Assembly: GCA_963758365.1 (NCBI GenBank) | Contig: CAVWVB010000001.1 | Coordinates: 2,294,001 to 2,358,000 of the forward strand | Direction of reading: 5' to 3' | Source: Dokdonella_A sp963758365 | GTDB taxonomy: Bacteria; Pseudomonadota; Gammaproteobacteria; Xanthomonadales; Rhodanobacteraceae | DNA length: 64,000 nucleotides | Shown: one piece after another, positions 7,806 to 16,278 of the stretch | Layout of the letters: the number at the start of each line of letters is the position of its first letter | Numbering within the stretch: the stretch's first letter is position 1 | Translations under genes and position numbers: made by a program | Notes under the pieces: model-generated | Seen by the model: the letters and a program-made list of their open reading frames with translations, nothing else | What the model was told of the DNA's origin: nothing | Databases searched by the model: none

Positions 7806-9935
7806 ATGCCCAACCGCCTCGCGAGCGAGTCCAGCCCCTACCTGCGCCAGCACGCCGACAACCCGGTCGACTGGTGGCCCTGGTCGGATGACGCGCTCGC
7901 GGCGGCACGCGCGCAGAACAAGCCGATCCTGCTCTCGATCGGCTATGCGGCCTGCCACTGGTGCCACGTGATGGCCCACGAAAGTTTCGAGGACGCGGCG
8001 ACCGCACGCATAATGAACGCGCTGTACGTGAACATCAAGGTCGACCGCGAGGAACGCCCCGACATCGACAAGGTCTACCAGCTTGCCCACCAGGCGCTGA
8101 CCCGGCGCGGCGGCGGCTGGCCGCTGACCTTGTTCCTGACCGCGGACGATCTGCTGCCGTTCTATGCGGGCACCTATTTCCCGAAGTCGCCCGGCCACGG
8201 CATGCCCGCATTCGTGCAGGTGCTCGAAGGCGTGCGCGCGTGGTACGACGACAAGCCTGCCGAACTGCGCACGCAGAATGCGTCGCTGGCGACGTTTCTG
8301 AGGGACCACGGCCGCGGCCCGGTTCACGCGCAGGCACTCGACGACACGCCGATTGGCGCGGCACTCGCGCGCATCGCCGCGGGTTTCGACACCGCGAACG
8401 GCGGTCATCTCGGCGCGCCGAAGTTCCCGCATGCAAGCGAGCTCGAGCTGCTGCTCGCGAACGGGCCGCGCTCGCGGCCGGACAGGAGTCAGGATCTGGC
8501 TGCGGACGCGACGCATTCCTTCGGCTCGCCCCGGAATCCTCGTCCGACGCCACCCAGGGATCAGGAAGAGAACATCGCGCACCTCACGCTGATGCGCATG
8601 GCCGAACGCGGCCTGCGCGATCACCTCGGCGGTGGCTTCTTCCGCTACTGCGTGGACGCGCACTGGGACATTCCGCACTTCGAAAAGATGCTCTACGACA
8701 ACGCGCAGTTGCTGCCGCTCTATGCGATCGCCGGGGTGCGCTTCGGTCGAACCGGGTTCGTCGACGCCGCGCGCGACGCCGCACAATGGCTGGTCGAGGA
8801 GATGAGCGCAGTCGGCGGCGGCTTCTTCAGTTCACTCGACGCCGACTCGGACGGCGAGGAAGGCCGCTACTACGTCTGGCAGCGCGACGACGTGCGCAGC
8901 GCGCTCGGCGCCGCCGAATATGCGGTCGTCGAGCGCCGCTTCGGGCTCGACCGCGCGCCGAACTTCGAGGATCATGCCTGGCACCTGCGCGAAGTCGCCG
9001 CAACGGACGAGGTCGCTGCCGTGCTCGGCATCGCACCCGAGATCGCGGTCCGGCGCTGGCAGGACGCGCGCGCGAAGCTCCTCGCGTTGCGCCGGTCGCG
9101 GGTGCGCCCGGGACTCGACGACAAGATCCTGACGGCCTGGAATGCGCTGACGATTGCAGGCGTTGCGCGCGCTCTGCGCGCGCAACCGGAACTGCACGCG
9201 CTGCGCGAGCAGGCCGAACGCGCACTCGACGTGCTGCACGAGATGCTCTGGAAGGATGGACACCTGTTCGCGGTGCTTGCGCAAGGCAAGGCGCGTTTTC
9301 CGGCCTACCTCGACGATCATGCATTTCTTCTCGATGCGCTGCTCGCGATGCTGCAATTGCGCTGGAAACTCCGCGACCTCGACTGGGCGATCGCGCTCGC
9401 CGAAGCGCTGCTCGCGCGCTTCGAGGACCGCGAACGCGGCGGTTTCTTCTTCACCGCGCACGATGCCGAAGCGCTGCCGCAGAGGCCGAAGCCCTGGCTC
9501 GACGAATCGCTGCCCTCCGGCAACGGCATCGCCGCGCGCGCGTTGCTCCGGCTTGGTCGCCTGCTCGGCGAACCGCGCTATCTGGATGCGGCCGAACGCA
9601 CGCTGCGCGCTGCATGGCCGACCCTGACCGAGTTGCCGCATGCGTGCTGCAGCCTGCTGCTCGCGCTCGGCGACTTGCAGCGACCGCCCGCGCATCTGCT
9701 GATTCGCTGCCGCGACGAAGATGCGGTATCCGCGTGGCGCGCGGAACTGGCCCGGCACGCGAACGCTGCGTTCGACGCGTGGTTCATCCCGGCCGACGCC
9801 GATCCGTTGCCCGGCGCGCTCGCGGCATCGGCAGCGGAGGGTCCGGTGACCGCTTACCTGTGCCGCGGCACGGCCTGTGACCCACCGCTCACAAGCCTCG
9901 ACGGATTCGCGGCAGCATTGCGTGCGATCGGCTAG
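7806..9935 (+). CDS. thioredoxin-domain protein of the YyaL/SSP411 (DUF255) family
   Basis: A 709-residue protein starting MPNRLASESSPYLRQHADNP, the family's opening. An N-terminal thioredoxin-like domain has a CHWC centre at residues 50-53. The rest is an alpha/alpha-barrel related to N-acylglucosamine 2-epimerases (GGGFFRYCVDAHW, HFEKMLYDNAQLL, DKILTAWNALTIAG). The physiological role is unsettled. Between the barrel parts (roughly residues 220-258) there is an extra low-complexity stretch rich in Arg, Pro and Asp that I do not expect from the family. It is divergent from the RlmI-like gene. Confidence 0.85.
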   Translation: MPNRLASESSPYLRQHADNPVDWWPWSDDALAAARAQNKPILLSIGYAACHWCHVMAHESFEDAATARIMNALYVNIKVDREERPDIDKVYQLAHQALTRRGGGWPLTLFLTADDLLPFYAGTYFPKSPGHGMPAFVQVLEGVRAWYDDKPAELRTQNASLATFLRDHGRGPVHAQALDDTPIGAALARIAAGFDTANGGHLGAPKFPHASELELLLANGPRSRPDRSQDLAADATHSFGSPRNPRPTPPRDQEENIAHLTLMRMAERGLRDHLGGGFFRYCVDAHWDIPHFEKMLYDNAQLLPLYAIAGVRFGRTGFVDAARDAAQWLVEEMSAVGGGFFSSLDADSDGEEGRYYVWQRDDVRSALGAAEYAVVERRFGLDRAPNFEDHAWHLREVAATDEVAAVLGIAPEIAVRRWQDARAKLLALRRSRVRPGLDDKILTAWNALTIAGVARALRAQPELHALREQAERALDVLHEMLWKDGHLFAVLAQGKARFPAYLDDHAFLLDALLAMLQLRWKLRDLDWAIALAEALLARFEDRERGGFFFTAHDAEALPQRPKPWLDESLPSGNGIAARALLRLGRLLGEPRYLDAAERTLRAAWPTLTELPHACCSLLLALGDLQRPPAHLLIRCRDEDAVSAWRAELARHANAAFDAWFIPADADPLPGALAASAAEGPVTAYLCRGTACDPPLTSLDGFAAALRAIG

Positions 9936-9993
9936 CGCGGCCGCGGTGCGACCGCGTGCAGGATCTCCACTCGAACCGGCGTCGAATGCACGC

Positions 9994-11343
9994 ATGCGCA
10001 ATCTGACCCGAACGTCCGCGCTGTCGCTGTTCACCCTGATCGCCTGCGCCGGCGCGGGGGCGACCGACATCGAGATCGGCCCGGGCGACGACTTCCGCGC
10101 CGCGATGCAGGGCCTGCAGCCCGGCGACACGCTCGTCATGCACGGCGGCATGTATCTGCTGTCGAGCTACTTCGCATTGCAACTGACCGGCACCGCGCAG
10201 CAGCCGGTCACGATCCGCGCCGCCGCCGGCGAGCAGCCGGTCCTGCATTACGTCGATGCGGGCCAGAATATCGTCAACGTCGAGAACTCCGCATTTCTCG
10301 TCTTCGACGGCATCGAATTCAGCGGCGGTTCGCGCGGCATCCGGCTGACCGCGTCGTCGGACATCACGATCCGCAACTGCCACGTGCACGACACCGCGGC
10401 GAACGCGATCAGCGCGAACGACGGCGGCAACGACTATGCGCTCCTGACGATCGTGCACAACGAGATCGACCACGCGGGCGATACCGCCGAGGGCCTTTAC
10501 CTCGGCTGCAACAACGACGGCTGCCGCGTGCACGATTCATTGATCGCAAACAACTACATCCACGATCTGAATGGTCCGACGGTCACCCAGGGCGACGGCA
10601 TCGAGATCAAGGCCGGCAGCTACGCGAACGTCGTGCGCGACAACGTGATCCACGACACCGCGTATCCTGGCATCACGCTCTATCACGCCAACGGCAACGG
10701 CGCGCCGAACGTGATCGAGCGCAACCTGGTCTGGAACAGCGGCGACAACGGCATCCAGGTCACCGCCGACGCGATCGTGCGCAACAACATCGTGCTCAGT
10801 GCGGCCGCGGCCGGTATCGGCATCTCCGCGCAGCAGGGTGGCAACCCGGGCAACCTGCTGATCGCGAACAACACGATCCTGAAAGCCAGCGGCGACGCGC
10901 TGCATATCAGCGGCGCGGCCGGGCCGATCCTGGTCGCGAACAACGCGCTCTATGCGGGCGGCGGCCGCGCGGTGTTCGCGAGCGGCGCGACCACGCAGGT
11001 AAGCCTGGTCGGCAACGTCGGCACGGGCTCGCTCGAGGGCGTTTCCGGCGGCTTCGACGCGACGGGCGACATCGCGGCCGATTTCAGCGCGGCGAACTAT
11101 TCCGGCAGCCCGCCGCAGGACCTCGTGCCGACGTCGGGACGACTCGTCGGCAGCGCCGACGCGGCGACGCTGGCCGCGGACGACTTCAACGGCCTGCCGC
11201 GTCAGGACCTGCTCGATGTCGGCGCCTACCGCGCCGATGCCGCGGGCAACCCGGGCTGGGCGCTGCAGGCCGGGTTCAAGTCCCTGCTCGAAATCTTCGC
11301 GGACGGTTTCGATCGCGAGCCGGTGTCGTCGCGCGCACGCTGA
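9994..11343 (+). CDS. exported right-handed beta-helix protein with C-terminal DGFD tag
   Basis: 449 residues. Residues 1-24 look like a signal peptide (MRNLTRTSALSLFTLIACAG). The body is a parallel beta-helix of the pectate-lyase/NosD type: repeated short strands with N-x-I-x-N patterns such as DITIRNCHVHD, NVVRDNVIHDTAY and LLIANNTIL. I cannot name a substrate. The C-terminus carries IFADGFD followed by nine residues, like two other exported proteins in this window. The frame is open upstream to 9877, inside the previous gene, so the ATG before the signal peptide is preferred. Confidence 0.8.
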   Translation: MRNLTRTSALSLFTLIACAGAGATDIEIGPGDDFRAAMQGLQPGDTLVMHGGMYLLSSYFALQLTGTAQQPVTIRAAAGEQPVLHYVDAGQNIVNVENSAFLVFDGIEFSGGSRGIRLTASSDITIRNCHVHDTAANAISANDGGNDYALLTIVHNEIDHAGDTAEGLYLGCNNDGCRVHDSLIANNYIHDLNGPTVTQGDGIEIKAGSYANVVRDNVIHDTAYPGITLYHANGNGAPNVIERNLVWNSGDNGIQVTADAIVRNNIVLSAAAAGIGISAQQGGNPGNLLIANNTILKASGDALHISGAAGPILVANNALYAGGGRAVFASGATTQVSLVGNVGTGSLEGVSGGFDATGDIAADFSAANYSGSPPQDLVPTSGRLVGSADAATLAADDFNGLPRQDLLDVGAYRADAAGNPGWALQAGFKSLLEIFADGFDREPVSSRAR

Positions 11344-11374
11344 CCGCACCGGTGTCGACTTCCGCATGGTGGTG

Positions 11375-11863
11375 TCAGAGCAGCACCGGCCGGTCCGGCA
11401 GTTCGTCCTCGTTCGGCCTGCTCCCGGTCGGAAAGTGGCGCGCAAGGATTTCGGTGATTGCGGCGATTCCGGCGATCGCGCCGGCGCGGTATTCGCGAAG
11501 CGCGAACTGCGCCTGGACCAGCGCGCACACCGCGCGCCATTCCTCCTGGCCGACCTTCGCGGCGATACCGCGGTCGGCGACGATTTCGATCGCGCGGTCG
11601 GCGAGCAGCACGTAGAGGAGCACGCCGGTATGCTGCGCGGTGTCCCATACGCGCAGATGTGCGAACACTTCGTCTGCGCGCGCGCGCGCATCACGCGCGC
11701 GCAGGAGTTCCGCGAGCGGAAGGCTGCCCTCGACCGCGAACACGATCTCGCCGAGATGGCGATGCTCGCTGTCCGCGATCGCGTGCTGGATCGCATCGAG
11801 CGTCGCCTCCGGGAAGTGACGCCGCGCAGCCCACAGGTCGAACAGGTGGCGCAACCAGCGCAT
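11375..11863 (-). CDS. small TPM-domain protein
   Basis: 162 residues, a TPM-domain protein of the kind encoded after lemA and a larger TPM gene in many proteobacteria. Visible are an acidic EATLDAIQHAIADSEHRHLGEI helix region and the central TGVLLYVLLADRAIEIVADRGI. No function is proven; TPM domains are linked to photosystem repair in plants and to envelope processes in bacteria. The ATG lies one base after the stop of the upstream TPM gene (TGACATG), so translation is probably coupled. Confidence 0.78.
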   Translation of the reverse strand: MRWLRHLFDLWAARRHFPEATLDAIQHAIADSEHRHLGEIVFAVEGSLPLAELLRARDARARADEVFAHLRVWDTAQHTGVLLYVLLADRAIEIVADRGIAAKVGQEEWRAVCALVQAQFALREYRAGAIAGIAAITEILARHFPTGSRPNEDELPDRPVLL

Positions 11864-11864
11864 G

Positions 11865-12773
11865 TCACCAGCTCCCCGAGGCGCCGCCGCCGGAAAACCC
11901 GCCGCCGCCGCCGCTGAATCCGCCACCGCCGCCACCGCCGCCGCTGCTCCAGCCGCCGCCGCCGAGACCACCGCCGAAGCTGCCCCAGCCGCCCCGACTC
12001 GCGAAGCCGCCGCCGCCGCGTCCGCTGCCCGCGAAGCCGAACAACAGGCCGAGGAGACCCGCGCCGATGCCGAGCGGGACCAGGCCACTGACCAGCCAGC
12101 CGGCCAGACCGCTGCCCGCGCCGACCAGTCCCGCCCGCGGCGCCGCGGGAACACCACCGAACACGCCACGCAGGAAGATCGCGGCAAACCAGGCCGCGAC
12201 CAGCGCGGGCACCAGACGATCCGGGCTGCCGCTGCCCTGGTCGTCAGCCAGCGGCGGTGGCAGCGCTTCGTCGTTGATCAGCCGCGTCAGCGCGCCGATC
12301 GCATCATGGATGCCGCCGAAGTAGTCGTTGCCGCGAAAACGCGGCGCGATGTACTCGCGGATGATGCGCGCGGCGGCCGCATCGGGAATCGCGCCTTCGA
12401 GTCCGCGGCCCACTTCGATGCGCACGCGCCGGTCGTTCTTGGCGACGATCAGGATCACGCCGTCGTCGGTGCCCTTGCGGCCGAGCTTCCATGCGTCGGC
12501 AACGCGGATGCCGTATTGCGCGATGTCCTCGGGCGCGGTGGTGGGCACGATCAGCACGCCGACCTGGGAGCCCTTGGATTTCTCCAGCGCGACGAGTTCG
12601 CCTTCGAGCGCCTGTTTCTGCGTCGGATCGAGCGTTCCGGTCAGATCGGTCACGTGCGCGTTGAGAGGCGGAATCGGCTGTACATCCGCATCCGCGGCGG
12701 CCGCGAATGCGAACGCGAGCGCGCAGCCGGCGACGAACACCGGTACAGCGCGAATGCACTCGGGCAGGTTCAT
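11865..12773 (-). CDS. exported TPM-domain protein with glycine-rich tail (YgcG-like)
   Basis: 302 residues from the ATG at 12773. A signal peptide (about residues 1-30) is followed by the TPM domain (VTDLTGTLDPTQKQALEG, GVLIVPTT, GTDDGVILIVAKNDRRVRIE), hydrophobic segments near residues 195-240, and a tail dominated by glycine and serine. That domain-membrane-glycine tail layout is typical of YgcG-like proteins encoded with lemA. The surface role is unknown. It lies between lemA (44 bases upstream) and a second TPM gene. Confidence 0.85.
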   Translation of the reverse strand: MNLPECIRAVPVFVAGCALAFAFAAAADADVQPIPPLNAHVTDLTGTLDPTQKQALEGELVALEKSKGSQVGVLIVPTTAPEDIAQYGIRVADAWKLGRKGTDDGVILIVAKNDRRVRIEVGRGLEGAIPDAAAARIIREYIAPRFRGNDYFGGIHDAIGALTRLINDEALPPPLADDQGSGSPDRLVPALVAAWFAAIFLRGVFGGVPAAPRAGLVGAGSGLAGWLVSGLVPLGIGAGLLGLLFGFAGSGRGGGGFASRGGWGSFGGGLGGGGWSSGGGGGGGGFSGGGGGFSGGGASGSW

Positions 12774-12817
12774 GGCGGGATTGCGCGCGGAGCGGTCTCG
12801 GCCGCCGCCACACATGC

Positions 12818-13459
12818 CTAGTTCTGCGGCTCCGGTGCGGGCTGCGTTGGCGCTTGCTGGGAGGAAGCCGGCTTGCTGAAGTCGACCTTCGGCGCAGTCG
12901 AAATCTGCTTCTCGTTCTCGACCGAAAAATTCGCCTTGGTCTTGTAGCCGAACAGCTTGGCAGTGATGTTCTGCGGGAAGCTGCGCACGAACGTGTTGTA
13001 ATCCTGCACGACCTGGATGTAGCGGTTGCGCGCGACGGTCACGCGGTTCTCGGTGCCCTCGAGTTGCGCCTGCAGGTTCTGGAACAGGCCGTCGGCCTTG
13101 AGTTGCGGGTAGTTCTCCGACACTGCCATCAGCCGCGACAGCGCGCTGGACAATTCGCCCTGCGCGGCCTGGAACTGGCGCAGTTTCGCTTCGTCCGCGA
13201 GATCGTCCGCGGAGATCGTGATCTTGCCGACCTGCGCGCGCGCCTCGGCAACGCGGGTGAAGACTTCTTCCTCGTGGGTTGCGTAGCCCTTGACTGTGTT
13301 GACCAGGTTCGGCACGAGATCGGCACGCCGCTGGTACTGGTTGACCACCTCGGACCAGGCCGCCTTGACCGCTTCGTCCTTGGACTGGATCTGGTTGTAG
13401 CCGCAGCCGCTGAGGACCACGGCGATCAGCAGCAGAAACGAGAATCGGAACGCGCGCAT
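12818..13459 (-). CDS. lemA: LemA family lipoprotein
   Basis: 213 residues. The N-terminus is a lipoprotein signal with lipobox VLSGC (Cys19). The body is the all-helical LemA fold with YNQIQSKDEAVKAAWSEV, QRRADLVPNLVNTVKGYA, LSRLMAVSENYPQLKA and RNRYIQVVQDYN. The C-terminal 30 residues are a Pro/Gln/Ser-rich linker. LemA proteins have no agreed function but travel with TPM-domain genes, as here (lemA, TPM, TPM on one strand). Confidence 0.92.
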   Translation of the reverse strand: MRAFRFSFLLLIAVVLSGCGYNQIQSKDEAVKAAWSEVVNQYQRRADLVPNLVNTVKGYATHEEEVFTRVAEARAQVGKITISADDLADEAKLRQFQAAQGELSSALSRLMAVSENYPQLKADGLFQNLQAQLEGTENRVTVARNRYIQVVQDYNTFVRSFPQNITAKLFGYKTKANFSVENEKQISTAPKVDFSKPASSQQAPTQPAPEPQN

Positions 13460-13553
13460 ATTCCCTCCGGGTCGACGATCGGCGCCGGGCGGTGGCCGGC
13501 GCGGCGTACTGTGGCGCGCTGGCGCGGCCGGCGCAAGCCGGCGCCGCGCCGCG

Positions 13554-14306
13554 CTACAGCGCGGGCGGGGCAAGTCGGTCGCGTCGCCTGCGCCGGCGGC
13601 GCTTGACGAGCAGATTCAGGACCTCGACCGCCGCGGAGAAGGCCATTGCGAAATAGATGTAGCCGCGCCCGACATGCACACTGAAGCCGTCGAGGAACAG
13701 CACCACGCCGACGAGCACGATGAATGCGAGCGCGAGCATCTTGATCGTCGGATTGCGGTCGATGAACTCGCCAACCGGATCGGCAACGAAGATCATCACC
13801 GCTACCGCGACGAGGATCGCGCCGACCATCGCCGGCACGATGGTGACCATGCCGACCGCGGTGATCACCGAATCGAGCGAGAACACGATGTCGATCAGCG
13901 CGATCTGGCAGATGACCAGCGCGAAACTCGCCGACGCGCGGCCGGCGTCATCCGGATCCTCGCCGGCGGTCACCGCATCGAAGATTTCGGTCACGCCCTT
14001 GACGACGAGAAAGATTCCGCCGCCGATCATGACCAGGTCGCGCACCGAGATGATCTGGCCGAACATGCGGAACAGACCCGAGGTGCGGTCGTCCATCAAC
14101 GCGAGATGGGCGAGCGACAGCAGTAGCAGGATGCGCGTGATGCAGGCAAAAACGAGGCCGATGCGACGTGCGCTGGAGCGCCGTTGCTCGGGCAGGCGCC
14201 CGACCGCGATCGAGATGAATACGAGATTGTCGACGCCGAGCACGATCTCGAGCGCGGACAGGCTCAGCAACGCAATCCACGCATGCGGGTCGAAAAGAAG
14301 ATCCAA
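13554..14306 (-). CDS. TerC family integral membrane protein
   Basis: 250 residues, seven likely membrane spans. It has the two conserved acidic motifs of TerC proteins (LEIVLGVDNLVFI near residue 19 and DIVFSLDSVITAVGM near residue 140) plus DRNPTIKMLALAF. Members are implicated in manganese export or metal loading of exported enzymes. The start is a TTG at 14306 with GGAG upstream; I see no better ATG. The last 20 residues are strongly basic (KRRRRRRR), probably cytoplasmic. It ends 94 bases upstream of the lemA start on the same strand. Confidence 0.9.
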   Translation of the reverse strand: MDLLFDPHAWIALLSLSALEIVLGVDNLVFISIAVGRLPEQRRSSARRIGLVFACITRILLLLSLAHLALMDDRTSGLFRMFGQIISVRDLVMIGGGIFLVVKGVTEIFDAVTAGEDPDDAGRASASFALVICQIALIDIVFSLDSVITAVGMVTIVPAMVGAILVAVAVMIFVADPVGEFIDRNPTIKMLALAFIVLVGVVLFLDGFSVHVGRGYIYFAMAFSAAVEVLNLLVKRRRRRRRDRLAPPAL

Positions 14307-14428
14307 GCCCCAGGAACTCCCGGCTCACGACATGAAAAGAGCGGCACCGTGAAACTGCAATGCGCGCCGGCCGCACTGTGGACCGGGCAGACCGGCTCGA
14401 TGCAACGCGCACCGCACCGATGACACGC

Positions 14429-14800
14429 CTACAGGAAACGCTCCGAGAGTATCAAACCCCAGCACAACAGGACATTGCACATCAACAGCAGAACCGCGGC
14501 CGATCCCATGTCCTTGGCGCGTCCGGCCAGCTCATGGAACTCCGGACTGACCTTGTCGACGACCGCTTCAACCGCGGAATTGATCAGTTCCATCGACAAC
14601 ACCGGCACCAGGCTGCCCGCGAGCAGCACCTTTTCCAGCAGGCCGTTGCCGAGCCACAGGCCGAGCGGGAACAGGACCATGAACAGGCAGGCTTCGAGCC
14701 GGAACGACGCTTCGTGCCGCCACGCGGCGCGCAGCCCTTTCATCGACCAGGTGAACGCGCGTGCGATCTGGCGCGGTCCGCGCGGTTCGGTGCTCGTCAT
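14429..14800 (-). CDS. dgkA: diacylglycerol kinase DgkA
   Basis: 123 residues with three membrane helices and the family signature from EASFRLEA through VPVLSMELINSAVEAVVDKVSPEFHELAGRAKDMGSAAV (glutamates and lysine of the active site). DgkA phosphorylates diacylglycerol released during envelope-glycan synthesis so it can re-enter phospholipid synthesis. It is divergent from a PAP2 phosphatase gene 149 bases away, which may act on related lipid phosphates. Confidence 0.95.
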   Translation of the reverse strand: MTSTEPRGPRQIARAFTWSMKGLRAAWRHEASFRLEACLFMVLFPLGLWLGNGLLEKVLLAGSLVPVLSMELINSAVEAVVDKVSPEFHELAGRAKDMGSAAVLLLMCNVLLCWGLILSERFL

Positions 14801-14949
14801 GCGTGCGCGCTCAGTTCGCGCGAGGGGACAGGCCGCAGCCTGTTCGGAGGAAGGTCGGCATCGTGCGTCGAAGAGATGAAAACGACCGCGCTATGATGCC
14901 ACAAAGACCGGCCGCGACCGCCCGGCCCGGCCAGCGGAGAAACGCGTCG

Positions 14950-15585
14950 ATGAATCGTCATCTGCTGGCCTGGGTTGCAGCGCTGTCCGGCCTGGTCACC
15001 GCGCTCGGCCTGGCCGGCGCCGATCGTCCGCTGGCGCAATGGGTTCATCACAGCGGCATCGAGCAGGCACGCGTGTTTGCCTGGGGACTCGCGGGTCTCG
15101 ATGCGGCAAGCGGACAGCACGTCTGGTACTGGCTGGCCGCGAGTGCCGCGCTGGCGCTCGGCGTCTGCGGCATCGCGCTACGACGCGGCGCGCGCTGGCC
15201 GCGTGCTTTTCTCGCCGCGGGTATCGTGCAGACCGCCACCCTGGGCACGATGATTCTCGGCAAGCAGCATTTCGGGCGCCTGCGTCCGTCCGACGTGTTC
15301 GCGTCCGGCGACTGGTCGCAGACCTGGTTTCTCGGCGGCGGTTCGTTTCCGTCCGGCCATTCGGCGTTCTATTTCGGCTTGCTGCTGCCGCTTGCGGCGG
15401 CCTGCCCGATCCGAAGGCTGCGCGCGCTTCTGCTCGCGGTCCCGATCTATGTCGTGGTCGCGCGTATCGACCTTGGCAGGCATTTCCTGTCCGATGTCGC
15501 GGCCTCGGCCACGATCGCGGCGCTGTACGCGCTGCTGCTGGCGACACTCGCTCGCCGCTGGCTGCCGGCGCCGACACCGCGATGA
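14950..15585 (+). CDS. PAP2 family membrane phosphatase
   Basis: 211 residues with about six hydrophobic segments. The three PAP2 phosphatase motifs are present: KQHFGRLRP, PSGHS and the final RIDLGRHFLSDV (Arg and His of the third motif). Members remove phosphate from phosphatidic acid, undecaprenyl pyrophosphate or lipid A; the substrate cannot be told from sequence. The ATG at 14950 directly precedes the first membrane helix. It is divergent from dgkA. The degenerate DinB-like gene converges on it. Confidence 0.88.
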   Translation: MNRHLLAWVAALSGLVTALGLAGADRPLAQWVHHSGIEQARVFAWGLAGLDAASGQHVWYWLAASAALALGVCGIALRRGARWPRAFLAAGIVQTATLGTMILGKQHFGRLRPSDVFASGDWSQTWFLGGGSFPSGHSAFYFGLLLPLAAACPIRRLRALLLAVPIYVVVARIDLGRHFLSDVAASATIAALYALLLATLARRWLPAPTPR

Positions 15586-15647
15586 CTTCGGCGGCACCGT
15601 CCAGCCCCCGTGCGTGCTCCGTCGAAGCGAGGCGCGTGTCGGCAGGA

Positions 15648-16132
15648 TCAGACGGAGGAACGATTGCGGCTGACACTGATGGCGGCGTGAGCTCGACATT
15701 GACCCAGGCGATGACGTCACCGAAGGGCCGGTCGCGGAAAGTCCATCGTGTCCGACGCGCCGACTGGAGGTCGTCCGGTCGAGAACCGCACACCACTCTG
15801 CCTGCAGTTGATCGAGCCATTCCCGAACGCCACCGGCATGGCCTGGCCACAAAACATCTTCACGCGAGAGCGTCCCGTCGCCGAACGAGTGGTCGAGAAC
15901 CCATGGACCACCAGAACCCGCGATGCCAGGTGAGCCACGCGATACTGGGTGGACCCATGTCATATCCCTCGCTGACCGGCCCGTCGGCATGGCACTGCCC
16001 ATCGCAAGCTTGATGCACATGCAATCCGCTATTCGCAGGGCGCCAAAGGCACTCCTCGGTGCCGAGTCCGTCGAGATCCAAACGGGCCAGCCTCCAGGCG
16101 GTTTCGAACTGCGGAGTCAGATAGTCCAGCAT
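15648..16132 (-). pseudogene. DinB-superfamily gene broken by two opposite frameshifts
   Basis: The gene starts at the ATG at 16132, seven bases after a GGAGG. It reads MLDYLTPQFETAWRLARLD, GTEECLWRPA, then SIAWLTWHRGFWWSM to about 15902. There one extra base (ATGGGTT) moves the family-like sequence to the next frame: VLDHSFGDGTLSRED to EWCAVLD. Near 15780 a missing base returns it to the first frame: ARRTRWTFRDRPFGDVIAWVNVEL. The family normally continues with a KNAAEIG-like end; here only a third frame (AAISV, stop at 15648) is vaguely similar. Either a recent pseudogene or sequence errors. Confidence 0.72.
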
Positions 16133-16278
16133 GGGAATCCTCCGCAAGGCATGCAACGGTTGCGATCCGAAACCGGGTTGTCCCACCCGCTGCGCGCCGC
16201 GCGATGTGCGTTCGCACACGCGTGAGCGCATGACATGCGCTAGGCTCCGGCAGTTTTCCCAGCCACGCGGAATCGACG

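Noticed and set aside
6390..8786. Open minus-strand frame of 798 codons across the RlmI-like and YyaL-like genes
   Set aside because: Antisense or out of frame to two genes with strong family motifs; no motif of its own.
9994..11343. D-G-F-D tail as an exosortase H target
   Set aside because: Exosortase targets have IPTLxxWG-like motifs followed by a membrane helix and basic residues; the D-G-F-D tails have neither.
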